Assembly: GCF_001187905.1 (NCBI RefSeq)
Contig: NZ_LGIS01000016.1
Coordinates: 1 to 64,000, forward strand
Length of the DNA stretch: 64,000 bases
DNA from: Pantoea sp. RIT-PI-b
GTDB lineage: Bacteria; Pseudomonadota; Gammaproteobacteria; Enterobacterales; Enterobacteriaceae
Direction: 5' to 3'
The notes beneath the pieces were generated by a model. It saw only the letters and a list, made by a program, of their open reading frames with translations, was not told the DNA's origin and did no database searches. The stretch's first letter is position 1, and every line of letters begins with the position of its first letter. The translations under genes and the position numbers were made by a program. Shown in pieces: positions 1-8,449 of the stretch.

Positions 1-355
1 AAAGCTAAACTTTAATTCTAATTAGCCCTCAAAGCAGAGGGTTAGCTCTTTTATTAAAAGTTACTCTGACAACAATCGGACATCTCAGGTTTGCCTGAAC
101 CCGGTCATCTCTGCTTAGCTTCAACATTGATTTGTAACGGCTAAATCACGACGCTGCATTGCTGGCAAGGATCGCATTGATGTGGCTCTTCACCTCTGCA
201 TACTGACGTTGCTACATGAAAGTTACGTCGGGTTTGGCCACACAACACTTGCCTTAGAAAAGCTTCAGCAGGCAAACAAGCTGCAATTCAAGAGTTAAAT
301 GAATATCCAAGCCGTGTAGAAAACTCAACAGGCAAAGCAATTGTGTGGGTTTAAA
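1..355. other. Intergenic stretch, no gene recognised
   Basis: No open reading frame of convincing length or composition is visible on either strand. The only clear structure is the hairpin at 23-44. The rest may be decayed coding sequence, but I recognise no family. Confidence 0.5.
23..55 (+). terminator. Probable rho-independent terminator of a gene left of the window
   Basis: TAGCCCTC (23-30) pairs with GAGGGTTA (37-44), with one G-T wobble, around a six-base loop. A T-rich tract follows on the plus strand. It would end a rightward transcript entering from outside the window. Confidence 0.5.
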
Positions 356-619
356 TCAGTGTCCATGCACCGTAAACCCAACCAACCGCACCACAATCGG
401 GCGCACCACCAGAATGCAGACAAAAGCCGCGGGCATTGCAACCTGATACGCATTCATCACATTTTCCATGTAATGCGGCCCTACTCCAAACTCGGCGAAA
501 GTAATGACTAAACTCATCAAAAACGCCATGATGGTCGCCATATAGAGAGCAAAGATGTAGGGTGTGGTGTGCTTTGGCAGGCGGATGCGGGCAGAATTTC
601 TCGTGGTAGCTTCAGTCAT
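356..619 (-). CDS. DUF2798 family small membrane protein
   Basis: An 87-residue protein with two strongly hydrophobic stretches (about residues 20-45 and 55-80), arranged as in the DUF2798 family of small inner-membrane proteins of unknown function. The start is supported by an AAGGAGAAG Shine-Dalgarno sequence just upstream. It is divergent from the LysR gene at 748, which may regulate it because LysR proteins often control a divergent neighbour. The function is not known. Confidence 0.75.
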   Translation of the reverse strand: MTEATTRNSARIRLPKHTTPYIFALYMATIMAFLMSLVITFAEFGVGPHYMENVMNAYQVAMPAAFVCILVVRPIVVRLVGFTVHGH

Positions 620-747
620 TAACTTCTCCTTTTCAGTCGGGGTTAGCGCAACAGCGGCTAAACTATCAAGCTAATTGGGATGGCGGTAGCACGCATCTGC
701 TTTAATCATTACTTAATAAAAGTGACGAATCAGGCGCTGGAGATAGT

Positions 748-1665
748 ATGGATTTGCTGGGGTTAATCGGGACGTTTATTCGTGTGGTGGAGAATGGCAG
801 TATTGCTGCGGCGGCGCGCGCCAAAGGGATGAGCCCGGCGGCGGTAAGCCAGAGTATTTCTCGTCTGGAACAACACCTCGGCGTGCGTTTGCTATCACGC
901 ACTACCCGCAGCATGGCGTTAACCGAAAGTGGTAAACGCTATTTTGAGAAGGTTCGTCATATTCCTCAGGATATCGATCTCGCCTCGCAGGCGGCGGCCA
1001 TTGAAACGAAACCGCAGGGTTCACTTTGCATCGCTACAACGGCCGCGTTTGGCCGCTACGTTCTGGCGCCATTGATGCCCGCTTTTAAGCACTCTTATCC
1101 CGATATCGATGTTGAACTGATTAGCACCGATCGTAATGTGGATCACCGGCTGGAGGGTATCGACGTCAGTATTCGCATTGAAGCACAGCTGAATGACCAA
1201 CTGATCGCCCGAAAAATTGCTTCACTGCCATTTGTATTCTGCGCATCTCCAGGATATCTGCAGCGCGCGGGCATGCCTAAAACGCCCGAAGATCTTATCC
1301 AGCACGCCTGTCTGGTTTTCCGCTATCCCACAGATGGACGTTTTCTTCCCTGGACTTTTAGGGTTAATGGCCAATCGGTTAGCGCCAGGCTCAACCCTGA
1401 GTTTATTAGCGATGATATTGATATCATTGCAAAAATAGCAGTCAACGGCGGCGGCATTGCCCGTCTTGCAAGCTTTGTTGCTCAGCCATTGTTAGACAGC
1501 GGCCAATTGATCGCCTTGTTCGACACCGATCAAAGTGATGAAAATCGAGCGCAATCCTTACCGATGAATATCTTTGCCTGCGTCAACGAACGTTCGGCAT
1601 TGAATGCCAAAGTAAGAGCATTCATCCAGTTTCTGGAACAGGCGATTGAGCAGCCCAGTCATTAG
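748..1665 (+). CDS. LysR-family transcriptional regulator
   Basis: A 305-residue LysR-type regulator with an N-terminal winged HTH (about residues 1-60, including SPAAVSQSISRLEQHLGVRLL) and a type-2 periplasmic-binding-like effector domain from about residue 90. The length is normal for the family. The start has GGAG seven bases upstream. It belongs to the large LysR group often found beside oxidoreductases or small membrane proteins. The likely target is the divergent DUF2798 gene, inferred from position only. The ligand is unknown. Confidence 0.9.
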   Translation: MDLLGLIGTFIRVVENGSIAAAARAKGMSPAAVSQSISRLEQHLGVRLLSRTTRSMALTESGKRYFEKVRHIPQDIDLASQAAAIETKPQGSLCIATTAAFGRYVLAPLMPAFKHSYPDIDVELISTDRNVDHRLEGIDVSIRIEAQLNDQLIARKIASLPFVFCASPGYLQRAGMPKTPEDLIQHACLVFRYPTDGRFLPWTFRVNGQSVSARLNPEFISDDIDIIAKIAVNGGGIARLASFVAQPLLDSGQLIALFDTDQSDENRAQSLPMNIFACVNERSALNAKVRAFIQFLEQAIEQPSH

Positions 1666-1769
1666 GCATTGTCTCATGCGTTTACACTTTTTAACGCTCT
1701 GCTTTTTCACCGTGACTATGCTGTGTCAGGGCTTATTGTGCCCTGCTAACTAGAAAGGAAGGAATCCAG

Positions 1770-1991
1770 ATGCGTAAGTTTTCATTCATCGTGCTCACTG
1801 CCGGTTTATTGTTGTCTGTTACATCCCAGGTTGAAGCTAAAGGCTGCCTGAAAGGCGCTGCGGTCGGCGGCGTTGCCGGTCATATGGCGCATCATGGCGT
1901 TGCGGGTGCGGCGGCGGGTTGCGCTGTGGGTCACCATATGGCCAACAAGAAACAGAAAGAAGCGGATAGCAAACAGCAGCAGTCGAAGTAA
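1770..1991 (+). CDS. Small exported Gly/Ala/His-rich protein
   Basis: A 73-residue protein with a Sec signal peptide (residues 1 to about 23, ending near VEA-K). The short mature part is rich in Gly, Ala and His, with GAAVGGVAGH and GAAAGCAVGHH resembling glycine-zipper repeats, plus two Cys and a charged Lys/Gln tail. AAGGAAGG gives a strong ribosome binding site. Glycine-zipper proteins often insert into membranes, so a periplasmic or outer-membrane location is likely. The function is unknown. Confidence 0.75.
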   Translation: MRKFSFIVLTAGLLLSVTSQVEAKGCLKGAAVGGVAGHMAHHGVAGAAAGCAVGHHMANKKQKEADSKQQQSK

Positions 1992-2013
1992 GTTTTTATA
2001 ACGCGTCGCTCAA

Positions 2014-2050
2014 CGGCCCATCCACATCGCGCTGGATGGGCCGCTTTAAT
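2014..2050. terminator. Terminator hairpin between convergent genes
   Basis: CGGCCCATCCA (2014-2024) and TGGATGGGCCG (2033-2043) form a perfect 11-bp stem with an eight-base loop and a short T-rich stretch. It lies between the ends of the small exported protein gene and the GH15 gene and could serve both. Confidence 0.75.
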
Positions 2051-2078
2051 GTTGATGCCTGGCAATTACCCGTAGTTG

Positions 2079-3926
2079 TTACTCTTTGCTTTTCTCAGCG
2101 TTGCTTAAACCCTGCGCGGCAAATATCAGAGCTAAGTGGCTCAGTCCCTGCGGCATATTGCCCCGCCATGACTGGCTACGGACATCATACATTTCATTGA
2201 AAATATCGACGTTACCGCGACGATTGAGCTGCGCCAAAATCTCTTTCATCATCTCTTCCGCACCAGCGCCATCCCCCATCGCCGCCCAGGCTTCTACCAT
2301 CCAGAACGAACATGCCAGGAAGGTGCTCTCTTCGCGATCCACGCCGCTGTAACGATAGAGCATCGCGCCGTTATTGCCCAGCTCGCGACGGATCACGCGG
2401 TAGGTTGCGCGCATTCTTTCCGGATTAACACTGTTGCCGTAGTGATGCATCAGCGTTAGCGCGGCATCCACCTGCTCATCGCTACCGACATAAAAGGTAT
2501 AGCTCTGCAGTTTTTCCGACCAGCAATGGCATTCAATCCACTGACTGATACGGTCACGCTCGCGCTTCCAGCGTTCAACCCAGGTAGGTTCGATGTATTT
2601 TCGCTCGGCTAAAATCACCGCGCGATCCAGCGCCAGCCAGCACGCCATCTTCGAATGGGTGTAATGTTGCTCCTCCGGCAACTCCCAAATGCCAGAATCC
2701 TTTTGGCGCCAGCTATCCGCACAGCAGTTAGCCAGCTCACCCAGCAAGCGCGCAGTGGTGAGATCCAATACGTGCCCGGCTTCCACAAAGCCCTGCGCCG
2801 TGGCCAGCATATCGCCATACATGCTGAGTTGAATCTGATCGCGCGCGTTATTGCCAACGCGTACCGGTTGCGAATCCTGATATCCGCGCAGTGCTGGAAA
2901 GCGCTCTTCAGGGACGATATCGCCTTCCAGCGTATAGCAGGCACGCAACCTGACGCCGTGATCGATAATGGTTTTAGTGAGCCAGGAAAACGCGGCCTTA
3001 CAATCTTCCAGCGCGCCGAGGCAAATGAACGCTTTAATGATCAGACAGGCATCGCGCACCCACGCGTAGCGGTAATCGTAATTCTTCTCTTTACCGATGC
3101 CTTCGGGTAGCGAAGTGGTTGCCGCGGCTGCCAGTGCGCCCGTTGGGGAGTACCACAGGAATTTTAACGATAGCGCTGAACGTATGACTAATGACGAATA
3201 ACGGCCGCTGTAGCTCAGACTGTTGACCCAGTCGCGCCAGGCTGTGTCGCTGGTGTCAATGCGCCCATCAATGGCCTTCATGTCCGGTACCGCCAGCGGC
3301 TCTTTTTCCGTTACCAGCAAAGCGCAAAGTAAACGAGCACCTTTACTCACGGTTAAGGTGCCACTAATCCGTTCATCGTCGACGTGGTCGAGGATGATCT
3401 CTTCGCTGGTACGCAGCATCGCCATCAAATCGGCAATGTGATACACCTTGCCTTGCGCACTGTCAGCAATCCACGGCGAGCGCGTCTCGGCGGCAGTGGC
3501 AAACCGCAGCGTAATTTTTAAGGTGACTTCCCCCTCCAGCCCATCAATACGCCTGGCCAGCTCGCTCCAGGGTAAGCGCCCTGCCAGCGTGCTGTTAATC
3601 GACTCGGTCAGCAGTACCGATCCGCTCTCGGTATCGTAACGGGTCTCCAGCACATTACTGTTTTCGCGATAATTGCGCGTCACCCGATAATCCGCCAGCG
3701 GCACGATCTGAAAGAACCCGCCAATCTGCGGGTCAAGGATCTGGTCAAACAGGGGTTTGGAATCAAGATTGGGAGCGCACCACCAGTCAATCGAACCATC
3801 CGGCGCGATGAGCGCAACCGATCTGCCCTCCCCGATGGCCGCATAGTCGCCCAGTCCGGCGAATCCTTCGCTACGTTGTGGATTTAAATATTGCTGATTT
3901 TCCAAAATGGTTTTCCTGAATTGCAT
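2079..3926 (-). CDS. Glycoside hydrolase family 15 protein (glucoamylase/trehalase-like)
   Basis: About 615 residues. An N-terminal beta-rich domain (including IAPDGSIDWWCAPNLDS) is followed by an (alpha/alpha)6 barrel containing YRYAWVRDACL and VRVGNNARDQIQLS, a pattern typical of bacterial GH15 enzymes that hydrolyse alpha-glucosidic bonds (maltosides or trehalose). There is no signal peptide, so a cytoplasmic enzyme is likely. The start is uncertain: ATG at 3926 lacks a ribosome site, GTG at 3956 is in frame upstream, and TTG at 3905 has AGGAAA eight bases before it. The exact substrate cannot be read from sequence. Confidence 0.85.
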   Translation of the reverse strand: MQFRKTILENQQYLNPQRSEGFAGLGDYAAIGEGRSVALIAPDGSIDWWCAPNLDSKPLFDQILDPQIGGFFQIVPLADYRVTRNYRENSNVLETRYDTESGSVLLTESINSTLAGRLPWSELARRIDGLEGEVTLKITLRFATAAETRSPWIADSAQGKVYHIADLMAMLRTSEEIILDHVDDERISGTLTVSKGARLLCALLVTEKEPLAVPDMKAIDGRIDTSDTAWRDWVNSLSYSGRYSSLVIRSALSLKFLWYSPTGALAAAATTSLPEGIGKEKNYDYRYAWVRDACLIIKAFICLGALEDCKAAFSWLTKTIIDHGVRLRACYTLEGDIVPEERFPALRGYQDSQPVRVGNNARDQIQLSMYGDMLATAQGFVEAGHVLDLTTARLLGELANCCADSWRQKDSGIWELPEEQHYTHSKMACWLALDRAVILAERKYIEPTWVERWKRERDRISQWIECHCWSEKLQSYTFYVGSDEQVDAALTLMHHYGNSVNPERMRATYRVIRRELGNNGAMLYRYSGVDREESTFLACSFWMVEAWAAMGDGAGAEEMMKEILAQLNRRGNVDIFNEMYDVRSQSWRGNMPQGLSHLALIFAAQGLSNAEKSKE

Positions 3927-4084
3927 AAAAGTGAAGTGGTCAAACCCTGCGGCCACGCAATTAAGCCCGCATCAATCCTGGCAGAAAATTCGGATTTCAT
4001 TCAGGTCATTGCTTGTCGAAATATATAGCCAATACAGTAGTCACCCATATAAACCACTTTAAGTAACGCGTGACAGGATTATTA

Positions 4085-4103
4085 TTTAGCGAGAGGCGCT
4101 AAA
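4085..4103. promoter_or_regulatory. Inverted repeat TTTAGCG-N5-CGCTAAA, candidate operator
   Basis: Seven-base perfect arms with the spacer AGAGG lie between the divergent GH15 gene and the 41-residue exported peptide. A related repeat, TTAAGCG-AGG-CGCTTAA, lies between katE and the pao operon (6742-6758). A shared regulator is an inference. Confidence 0.4.
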
Positions 4104-4192
4104 GATATTTCTTAAAAACTCGGCCATTCTCGACTTTCAAATAATTGCTGCTAAACCTGAAGAGGTAATAATAGTTTCGGCGGAGATGACGA

Positions 4193-4318
4193 ATGAAAAA
4201 GATATGGATTGGTGTAACGCTAGCGGCGGCGATCAGTTGTTCAGTGATGGCATCTCAGGGTGTTTTCGAGGTGAAGCCGGTGATGGCCCAGCATAGCAGC
4301 CACTTGCCGTCTAACTGA
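4193..4318 (+). CDS. 41-residue exported peptide
   Basis: ATG at 4193 opens a 41-codon frame beginning MKKIWIGVTLAAAISCSVMA, a convincing Sec signal peptide with probable cleavage near residue 20. The remaining mature peptide is about 20 residues. CGGAGATGACGA supplies a ribosome site. A strong terminator hairpin follows at once, supporting a real small transcript. No family is recognised. It could be a small periplasmic stress peptide, but that is a guess from its location between GH15 and catalase genes. Confidence 0.6.
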   Translation: MKKIWIGVTLAAAISCSVMASQGVFEVKPVMAQHSSHLPSN

Positions 4319-4324
4319 TGAGTA

Positions 4325-4350
4325 AAGGGCGGAATTCACGTTCCGCCCTT
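4325..4350. terminator. Bidirectional terminator hairpin
   Basis: AAGGGCGGAA (4325-4334) and TTCCGCCCTT (4341-4350) pair perfectly around a six-base loop, between the 41-codon gene and the end of katE. Confidence 0.75.
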
Positions 4351-4356
4351 AGCTGT

Positions 4357-6621
4357 CTACGCCGCCACGGTCAGGGCTTTTTTACTGCGTGACCAGACAC
4401 GGTGCGACGCCATTACCGAAAGGAAATCTGCCATAAAGGTCCCTTCTGCTTTAACGTCTTCGACCAAACCTTCTTCTGCCTCATTATCCTGCACGTTGAA
4501 CTGCGCTTTGAACCGGCGCGCGTCACCGCTAAGACCAATGGGTTTGAGATGCTTGTAAGCCTCGAGCAGGAAATAACGCGCATCGCCGCTCAGCAGTAAG
4601 GCGTCAATGTTGCCATCGGGAACTATTACCGCATCAAACGTCAGTGATGGAAGCCCGCTAAAAGTGGCATCAATTGGCAGCACTGAGCCATCATCCGCCA
4701 ACACCTGCCCCATATGCGCCGCCAGAATTTTGGCATGCACGCCCTGCGCTTTCAGCGCCTGAAGCACCGCCAGCACATCGGCTGCTTTTGCGCCATCGCT
4801 GAGCAACAAAGCGACCTGACGCCCTTTGATGTCACCGCTCGGTTGCGCATAAAGACTCAAACTGTCGTCTTTTTTCAGACCGTTAACATCTTTTGGCGGC
4901 GCCGTGTTCAGCTGCTCATCACTCAGTTTCAGCCCCAGATTTTTCGCTACGCCTTCGGCCAGCGTGACGTCGATCTGCAGCAGATGATCAACCACGCGCT
5001 CACGGATATACGGTCGCGCCACCTTACTTAACTCAAATGAATACGCGCCGATGATGTGCTGCTGCTCTTCAGGCGTCTGGCTCAGCCAAAACAGTCTTGG
5101 CTGCGAATAATACTCGCCAAACGATGGGCTACGTTCGCGCACCTTGCTGCCTTCCACCCGCTCTTGGTAACTCTCAAATCCGCCCGCTTTGGCTGCCGGT
5201 GGCACTTCGCGTGGCCAGTTATTATTGATGGAGTTGGGTTCGTAATTGGCCGGATTGGTGTCGATTTCCGTGCGATGCATGCCCTGGCGCTGGAAGTTGT
5301 GGTAAGGACAAACCGGGCGATTAATCGGGATCTCATGGAAGTTCGGACCGCCAAGTCGACTGATTTGCGTATCGGTATAGGAGAACAAACGTCCTTGCAG
5401 CAGCGGATCGTTGGTGAAGTCCAGCCCCGGCACAATGTGGCCTGGGTGGAACGCCACCTGCTCGGTTTCAGCAAAGAAGTTATCCGGATTGCGATTCAGG
5501 ACCATTTTGCCCACCAGCTCGACCGGAACCAACTCTTCTGGAATCAGTTTGGTCGCATCCAGAATATCGAAATCGAATTTAAATTCGTCCTCCTCCGGGA
5601 TCAGCTGCAGGCCTAACTCATATTCCGGGAAATCGCCGGCTTCGATGGCTTCCCACAGATCGCGGCGATGGAAATCCGGATCGCGCCCGGTGAGTTTCTG
5701 CGCTTCATCCCACAGCAGCGAGGCTTTACCCGCTACCGGTTTCCAGTGGAAACGCACGAAGGTGGCTTTACCCTCAGCGTTGATCAAGCGGAAAGTATGA
5801 ATACCAAAGCCTTCCATGGTGCGATAACTGCGTGGGATACCGCGATCGGACATCGCCCAGATCACGTTATGCAGCGTTTCAGGCTGCAGCGACACATAAT
5901 CCCAGAAGGTGTCGTGCGCGCTCTGCCCTTGCGGAATTTCATTGTGCGGCTCAGGTTTCACCGCATGCACAAAGTCCGGGAATTTATGCGCATCCTGGAT
6001 GAAAAACACCGGCGTATTGTTGCCGACCAAATCAAACACGCCCTCATCGGTATAGAACTTGGTGGCAAATCCACGGATATCGCGCACGGTGTCCGCCGAA
6101 CCGGCGCCGCCCTGCACAGTGGAAAAACGCACAAAGACTGGTGTGGCTTTGTCGGGGTCGCTGAGAAAACCCGCTTTAGTCAGCGCTTCCAGCGAACGAT
6201 AAGGCTGGAAGTAGCCGTGTGCGGCAGAACCGCGCGCATGCACGATACGTTCAGGAATGCGTTCATGGTCAAAATGCGTGATTTTTTCACGCATGATGAA
6301 GTCTTCCAGCAGCGTCGGCCCACGCGCGCCGGCAGTCAGCGAATTCTGATCGTTGGCAATGCGCGTGCCCTGATTCGTGGTTAGCCCAGCGTTTTCACCA
6401 TTCTTGCGGTATTCATTCAGCTGATCGAGCTTATCGTTTTTAATCTCTGGCGCTTTCAGGCTGCCGGGCGCAGTGGGTTGTTTTCCCGGCGGCGTCGGTT
6501 CGGCGGCAGGTTTGTGTCCGCCATCTTTAGGCGCTAAGTCACCTAATCCCGGTTGAGAGGTTTCTGGCCCCTTATGTGGCGCGGTATGTTCTAAATTTTG
6601 TTCTTTTTTATCTTTCGACAT
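4357..6621 (-). CDS. katE: Catalase HPII, large-subunit monofunctional catalase
   Basis: A 754-residue cytoplasmic enzyme that splits hydrogen peroxide. It has the HPII plan: a disordered Pro/Lys-rich N-terminal extension (to about 75), the haem catalase core (about 80-570) and a C-terminal DJ-1/glutaminase-like domain (about 600-754). His128 lies in [13 protein letters not shown], the active-site Asn in [11 protein letters not shown], and the proximal Tyr in [12 protein letters not shown] at 6621 follows GGAGGAGC; in-frame codons further upstream look spurious. KatE is normally RpoS-dependent in enterobacteria. The length matches E. coli KatE (753). Confidence 0.96.
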   Translation of the reverse strand: MSKDKKEQNLEHTAPHKGPETSQPGLGDLAPKDGGHKPAAEPTPPGKQPTAPGSLKAPEIKNDKLDQLNEYRKNGENAGLTTNQGTRIANDQNSLTAGARGPTLLEDFIMREKITHFDHERIPERIVHARGSAAHGYFQPYRSLEALTKAGFLSDPDKATPVFVRFSTVQGGAGSADTVRDIRGFATKFYTDEGVFDLVGNNTPVFFIQDAHKFPDFVHAVKPEPHNEIPQGQSAHDTFWDYVSLQPETLHNVIWAMSDRGIPRSYRTMEGFGIHTFRLINAEGKATFVRFHWKPVAGKASLLWDEAQKLTGRDPDFHRRDLWEAIEAGDFPEYELGLQLIPEEDEFKFDFDILDATKLIPEELVPVELVGKMVLNRNPDNFFAETEQVAFHPGHIVPGLDFTNDPLLQGRLFSYTDTQISRLGGPNFHEIPINRPVCPYHNFQRQGMHRTEIDTNPANYEPNSINNNWPREVPPAAKAGGFESYQERVEGSKVRERSPSFGEYYSQPRLFWLSQTPEEQQHIIGAYSFELSKVARPYIRERVVDHLLQIDVTLAEGVAKNLGLKLSDEQLNTAPPKDVNGLKKDDSLSLYAQPSGDIKGRQVALLLSDGAKAADVLAVLQALKAQGVHAKILAAHMGQVLADDGSVLPIDATFSGLPSLTFDAVIVPDGNIDALLLSGDARYFLLEAYKHLKPIGLSGDARRFKAQFNVQDNEAEEGLVEDVKAEGTFMADFLSVMASHRVWSRSKKALTVAA

Positions 6622-6741
6622 GTCACATGCTCCTCCAGTTAAGACCCTATTAACTGTAGAGCAAAATTTCACTTAAATAGCCGCTTCACTTTTAAATCAT
6701 GCGCAAAGGGATAATTAGTCTCAATTTAAACTGAAGTAATT

Positions 6742-6758
6742 TTAAGCGAGGCGCTTAA
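6742..6758. promoter_or_regulatory. Inverted repeat TTAAGCG-AGG-CGCTTAA between katE and pao
   Basis: Perfect seven-base arms lie in the divergent 353-bp katE/paoA intergenic region. The same region holds a 14-base direct repeat, TAAATA(G/A)CCGCTTC, at 6674-6687 and 6789-6802. These are candidate regulator sites; none matches a consensus I can name with confidence. Confidence 0.4.
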
Positions 6759-6974
6759 TTAACGCGCGATAACGCCAACATATCGCCCTAAATAACCGCT
6801 TCGGTTTATTTTTAATTATCTATTTCGCCGAAAAATTCACCTTATAAGGGCTTATCAGCGACTAGCAGAGATTCCGGATAATTCTTTTGCAAATGCCGAC
6901 TATGCTTATCTCTCTATAACCATACAAAAACAGGTTCTATCCTGATTTCTCTTTTCATTTACTGGAGATTTGGC

Positions 6975-7499
6975 ATGAGCAGCCATAGCGCATCAGTGAC
7001 TCTGCGAGTTAATGGCGTACGCCAGCAACTCGACGTCGATACCCGCACCACGCTGCTGGATGCCCTGCGTGAGCATCTGCACCTAACCGGCAGCAAAAAA
7101 GGTTGCGACCACGGCCAATGCGGTGCCTGCACGGTGATCGTCAACGGGCGGCGCATCAATTCTTGCCTGACGTTGGCGGTGATGCAGCAGGATGCCGACG
7201 TCACCACCATTGAGGGCCTCGGCAATCCTGACCAGTTGCATCCGCTGCAAACCGCATTCATCGACCACGACGGCTATCAATGCGGTTACTGCACGCCGGG
7301 GCAAATCTGTTCTTCGTTGGCGGTGCTGGAGGAGATCAAAGCGGGTATTCCCAGCCACGTGACCCACGATCTGGTCTCGGCACCGCCACTCTCCGCTGAC
7401 GAAATTCGCGAGCGGATGAGCGGCAATATCTGCCGCTGTGGCGCCTATGCCAACATCCTGGCGGCAATTGAGGAGTATGCGGAGGGACAAACGCCATGA
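6975..7499 (+). CDS. paoA: Aldehyde oxidoreductase 2x[2Fe-2S] subunit, PaoA-like
   Basis: A 174-residue iron-sulfur subunit of a xanthine-oxidase-family aldehyde dehydrogenase. The plant-type [2Fe-2S] site is Cys44, Cys49, Cys52 and Cys64; the second cluster is Cys103, Cys106, Cys153 and Cys155. It resembles E. coli PaoA (YagT) closely but lacks that protein's roughly 50-residue twin-arginine leader. GGAG lies before ATG 6975, and the in-frame sequence upstream encodes no RR motif. The complex may therefore be cytoplasmic. The stop overlaps the paoB start. Confidence 0.9.
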   Translation: MSSHSASVTLRVNGVRQQLDVDTRTTLLDALREHLHLTGSKKGCDHGQCGACTVIVNGRRINSCLTLAVMQQDADVTTIEGLGNPDQLHPLQTAFIDHDGYQCGYCTPGQICSSLAVLEEIKAGIPSHVTHDLVSAPPLSADEIRERMSGNICRCGAYANILAAIEEYAEGQTP

Positions 7500-8446
7500 A
7501 AGCCTTCAGCTACCAACGTGTGAAAACCGCCGCCGAAGCGGCTGCCAGTGCGCAGCAACACGCCGGTGCGAAATTTATCGCCGGCGGCACCAATCTGCTT
7601 GATCTGATGAAGCTGGAGATCGAAACCCCTGCTCATCTGATTGATGTCAACGGCCTTGAGCTGGATAAAATTGAAGCCACGGCGCAAGGTGGCTTGCGGA
7701 TTGGTGCGCTGGTGCGTAATACCGATTTGGCGGCCGATGCCAGAGTCCGACGCGACTATGGCGTGTTAGCACGCGCCCTGCTGGCGGGTGCCTCTGGACA
7801 GTTACGCAATCAGGCCACCACGGCGGGCAATCTGCTGCAGCGTACGCGTTGCCCTTACTTCTACGACACCAATCAGCCCTGCAACAAGCGCGTGCCCGGT
7901 AGCGGCTGTGCTGCCCTTGATGGTTTCAGCCGTCAACATGCGGTGGTGGGCGTGAGCCCGGCCTGTATCGCCACTCATCCCAGCGACATGGCGGTGGCCA
8001 TGCGCCTGCTGGATGCGGTGATTGAAACCGTCAGCCCGGACGGCACGGAACGCCAGATTCCGATTGCGGAGTTTTATCGTGCGCCAGGCACCACGCCACA
8101 TCTGGAAACGGTGCTGAAACCCGGCGAGCTGATTGTCGCGGTGTGCTTACCCGCGCCGCTGGGTGGCACCCATATCTATCGCAAGGTGCGCGACCGCGCA
8201 TCCTACGCCTTTGCTCTGGTCTCCGTGGCGGCAATCATTCAGCCCGATCGTTCGGGGCGCGTGGCGCTCGGTGGCGTAGCGCACCAGCCGTGGCGCATAG
8301 AGGCGGCTGACCATGCCTTAATCCAAGGTGCGCAGGCGGCAAGCGAACGGCTGTTCGCCAGCGCGCAGCCGACGGCGGAAAATGAATTCAAGATCATTCT
8401 GGCGAAGCGAACGCTTGCCTCGGTGTTAGCGGAAGCGAGGGGTTAA
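7496..8446 (+). CDS. paoB: Aldehyde oxidoreductase FAD-binding subunit, PaoB-like
   Basis: A 316-residue FAD subunit that passes electrons from the molybdenum subunit. An N-terminal FAD-binding region ([14 protein letters not shown], about residues 25-40) is followed by a Cys-containing insertion ([18 protein letters not shown], then GSGC) of the type that holds an extra [4Fe-4S] cluster in E. coli PaoB. The C-terminal CO-dehydrogenase-flavoprotein domain follows. It overlaps paoA by four bases (ATGA) and lies three bases before paoC, so the three subunits are translationally coupled. Confidence 0.92.
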   Translation: MKAFSYQRVKTAAEAAASAQQHAGAKFIAGGTNLLDLMKLEIETPAHLIDVNGLELDKIEATAQGGLRIGALVRNTDLAADARVRRDYGVLARALLAGASGQLRNQATTAGNLLQRTRCPYFYDTNQPCNKRVPGSGCAALDGFSRQHAVVGVSPACIATHPSDMAVAMRLLDAVIETVSPDGTERQIPIAEFYRAPGTTPHLETVLKPGELIVAVCLPAPLGGTHIYRKVRDRASYAFALVSVAAIIQPDRSGRVALGGVAHQPWRIEAADHALIQGAQAASERLFASAQPTAENEFKIILAKRTLASVLAEARG

Positions 8447-8449
8447 CTG

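Noticed and set aside
1..355. Possible transposase or prophage remnant
   Set aside because: No terminal repeats, target duplication or recognisable protein fragment could be found; only a terminator-like hairpin is clear.
5056..6384. Long plus-strand frames (186 and 238 codons) inside katE
   Set aside because: They are reverse complements of conserved catalase sequence, with no recognisable domain or start signal.
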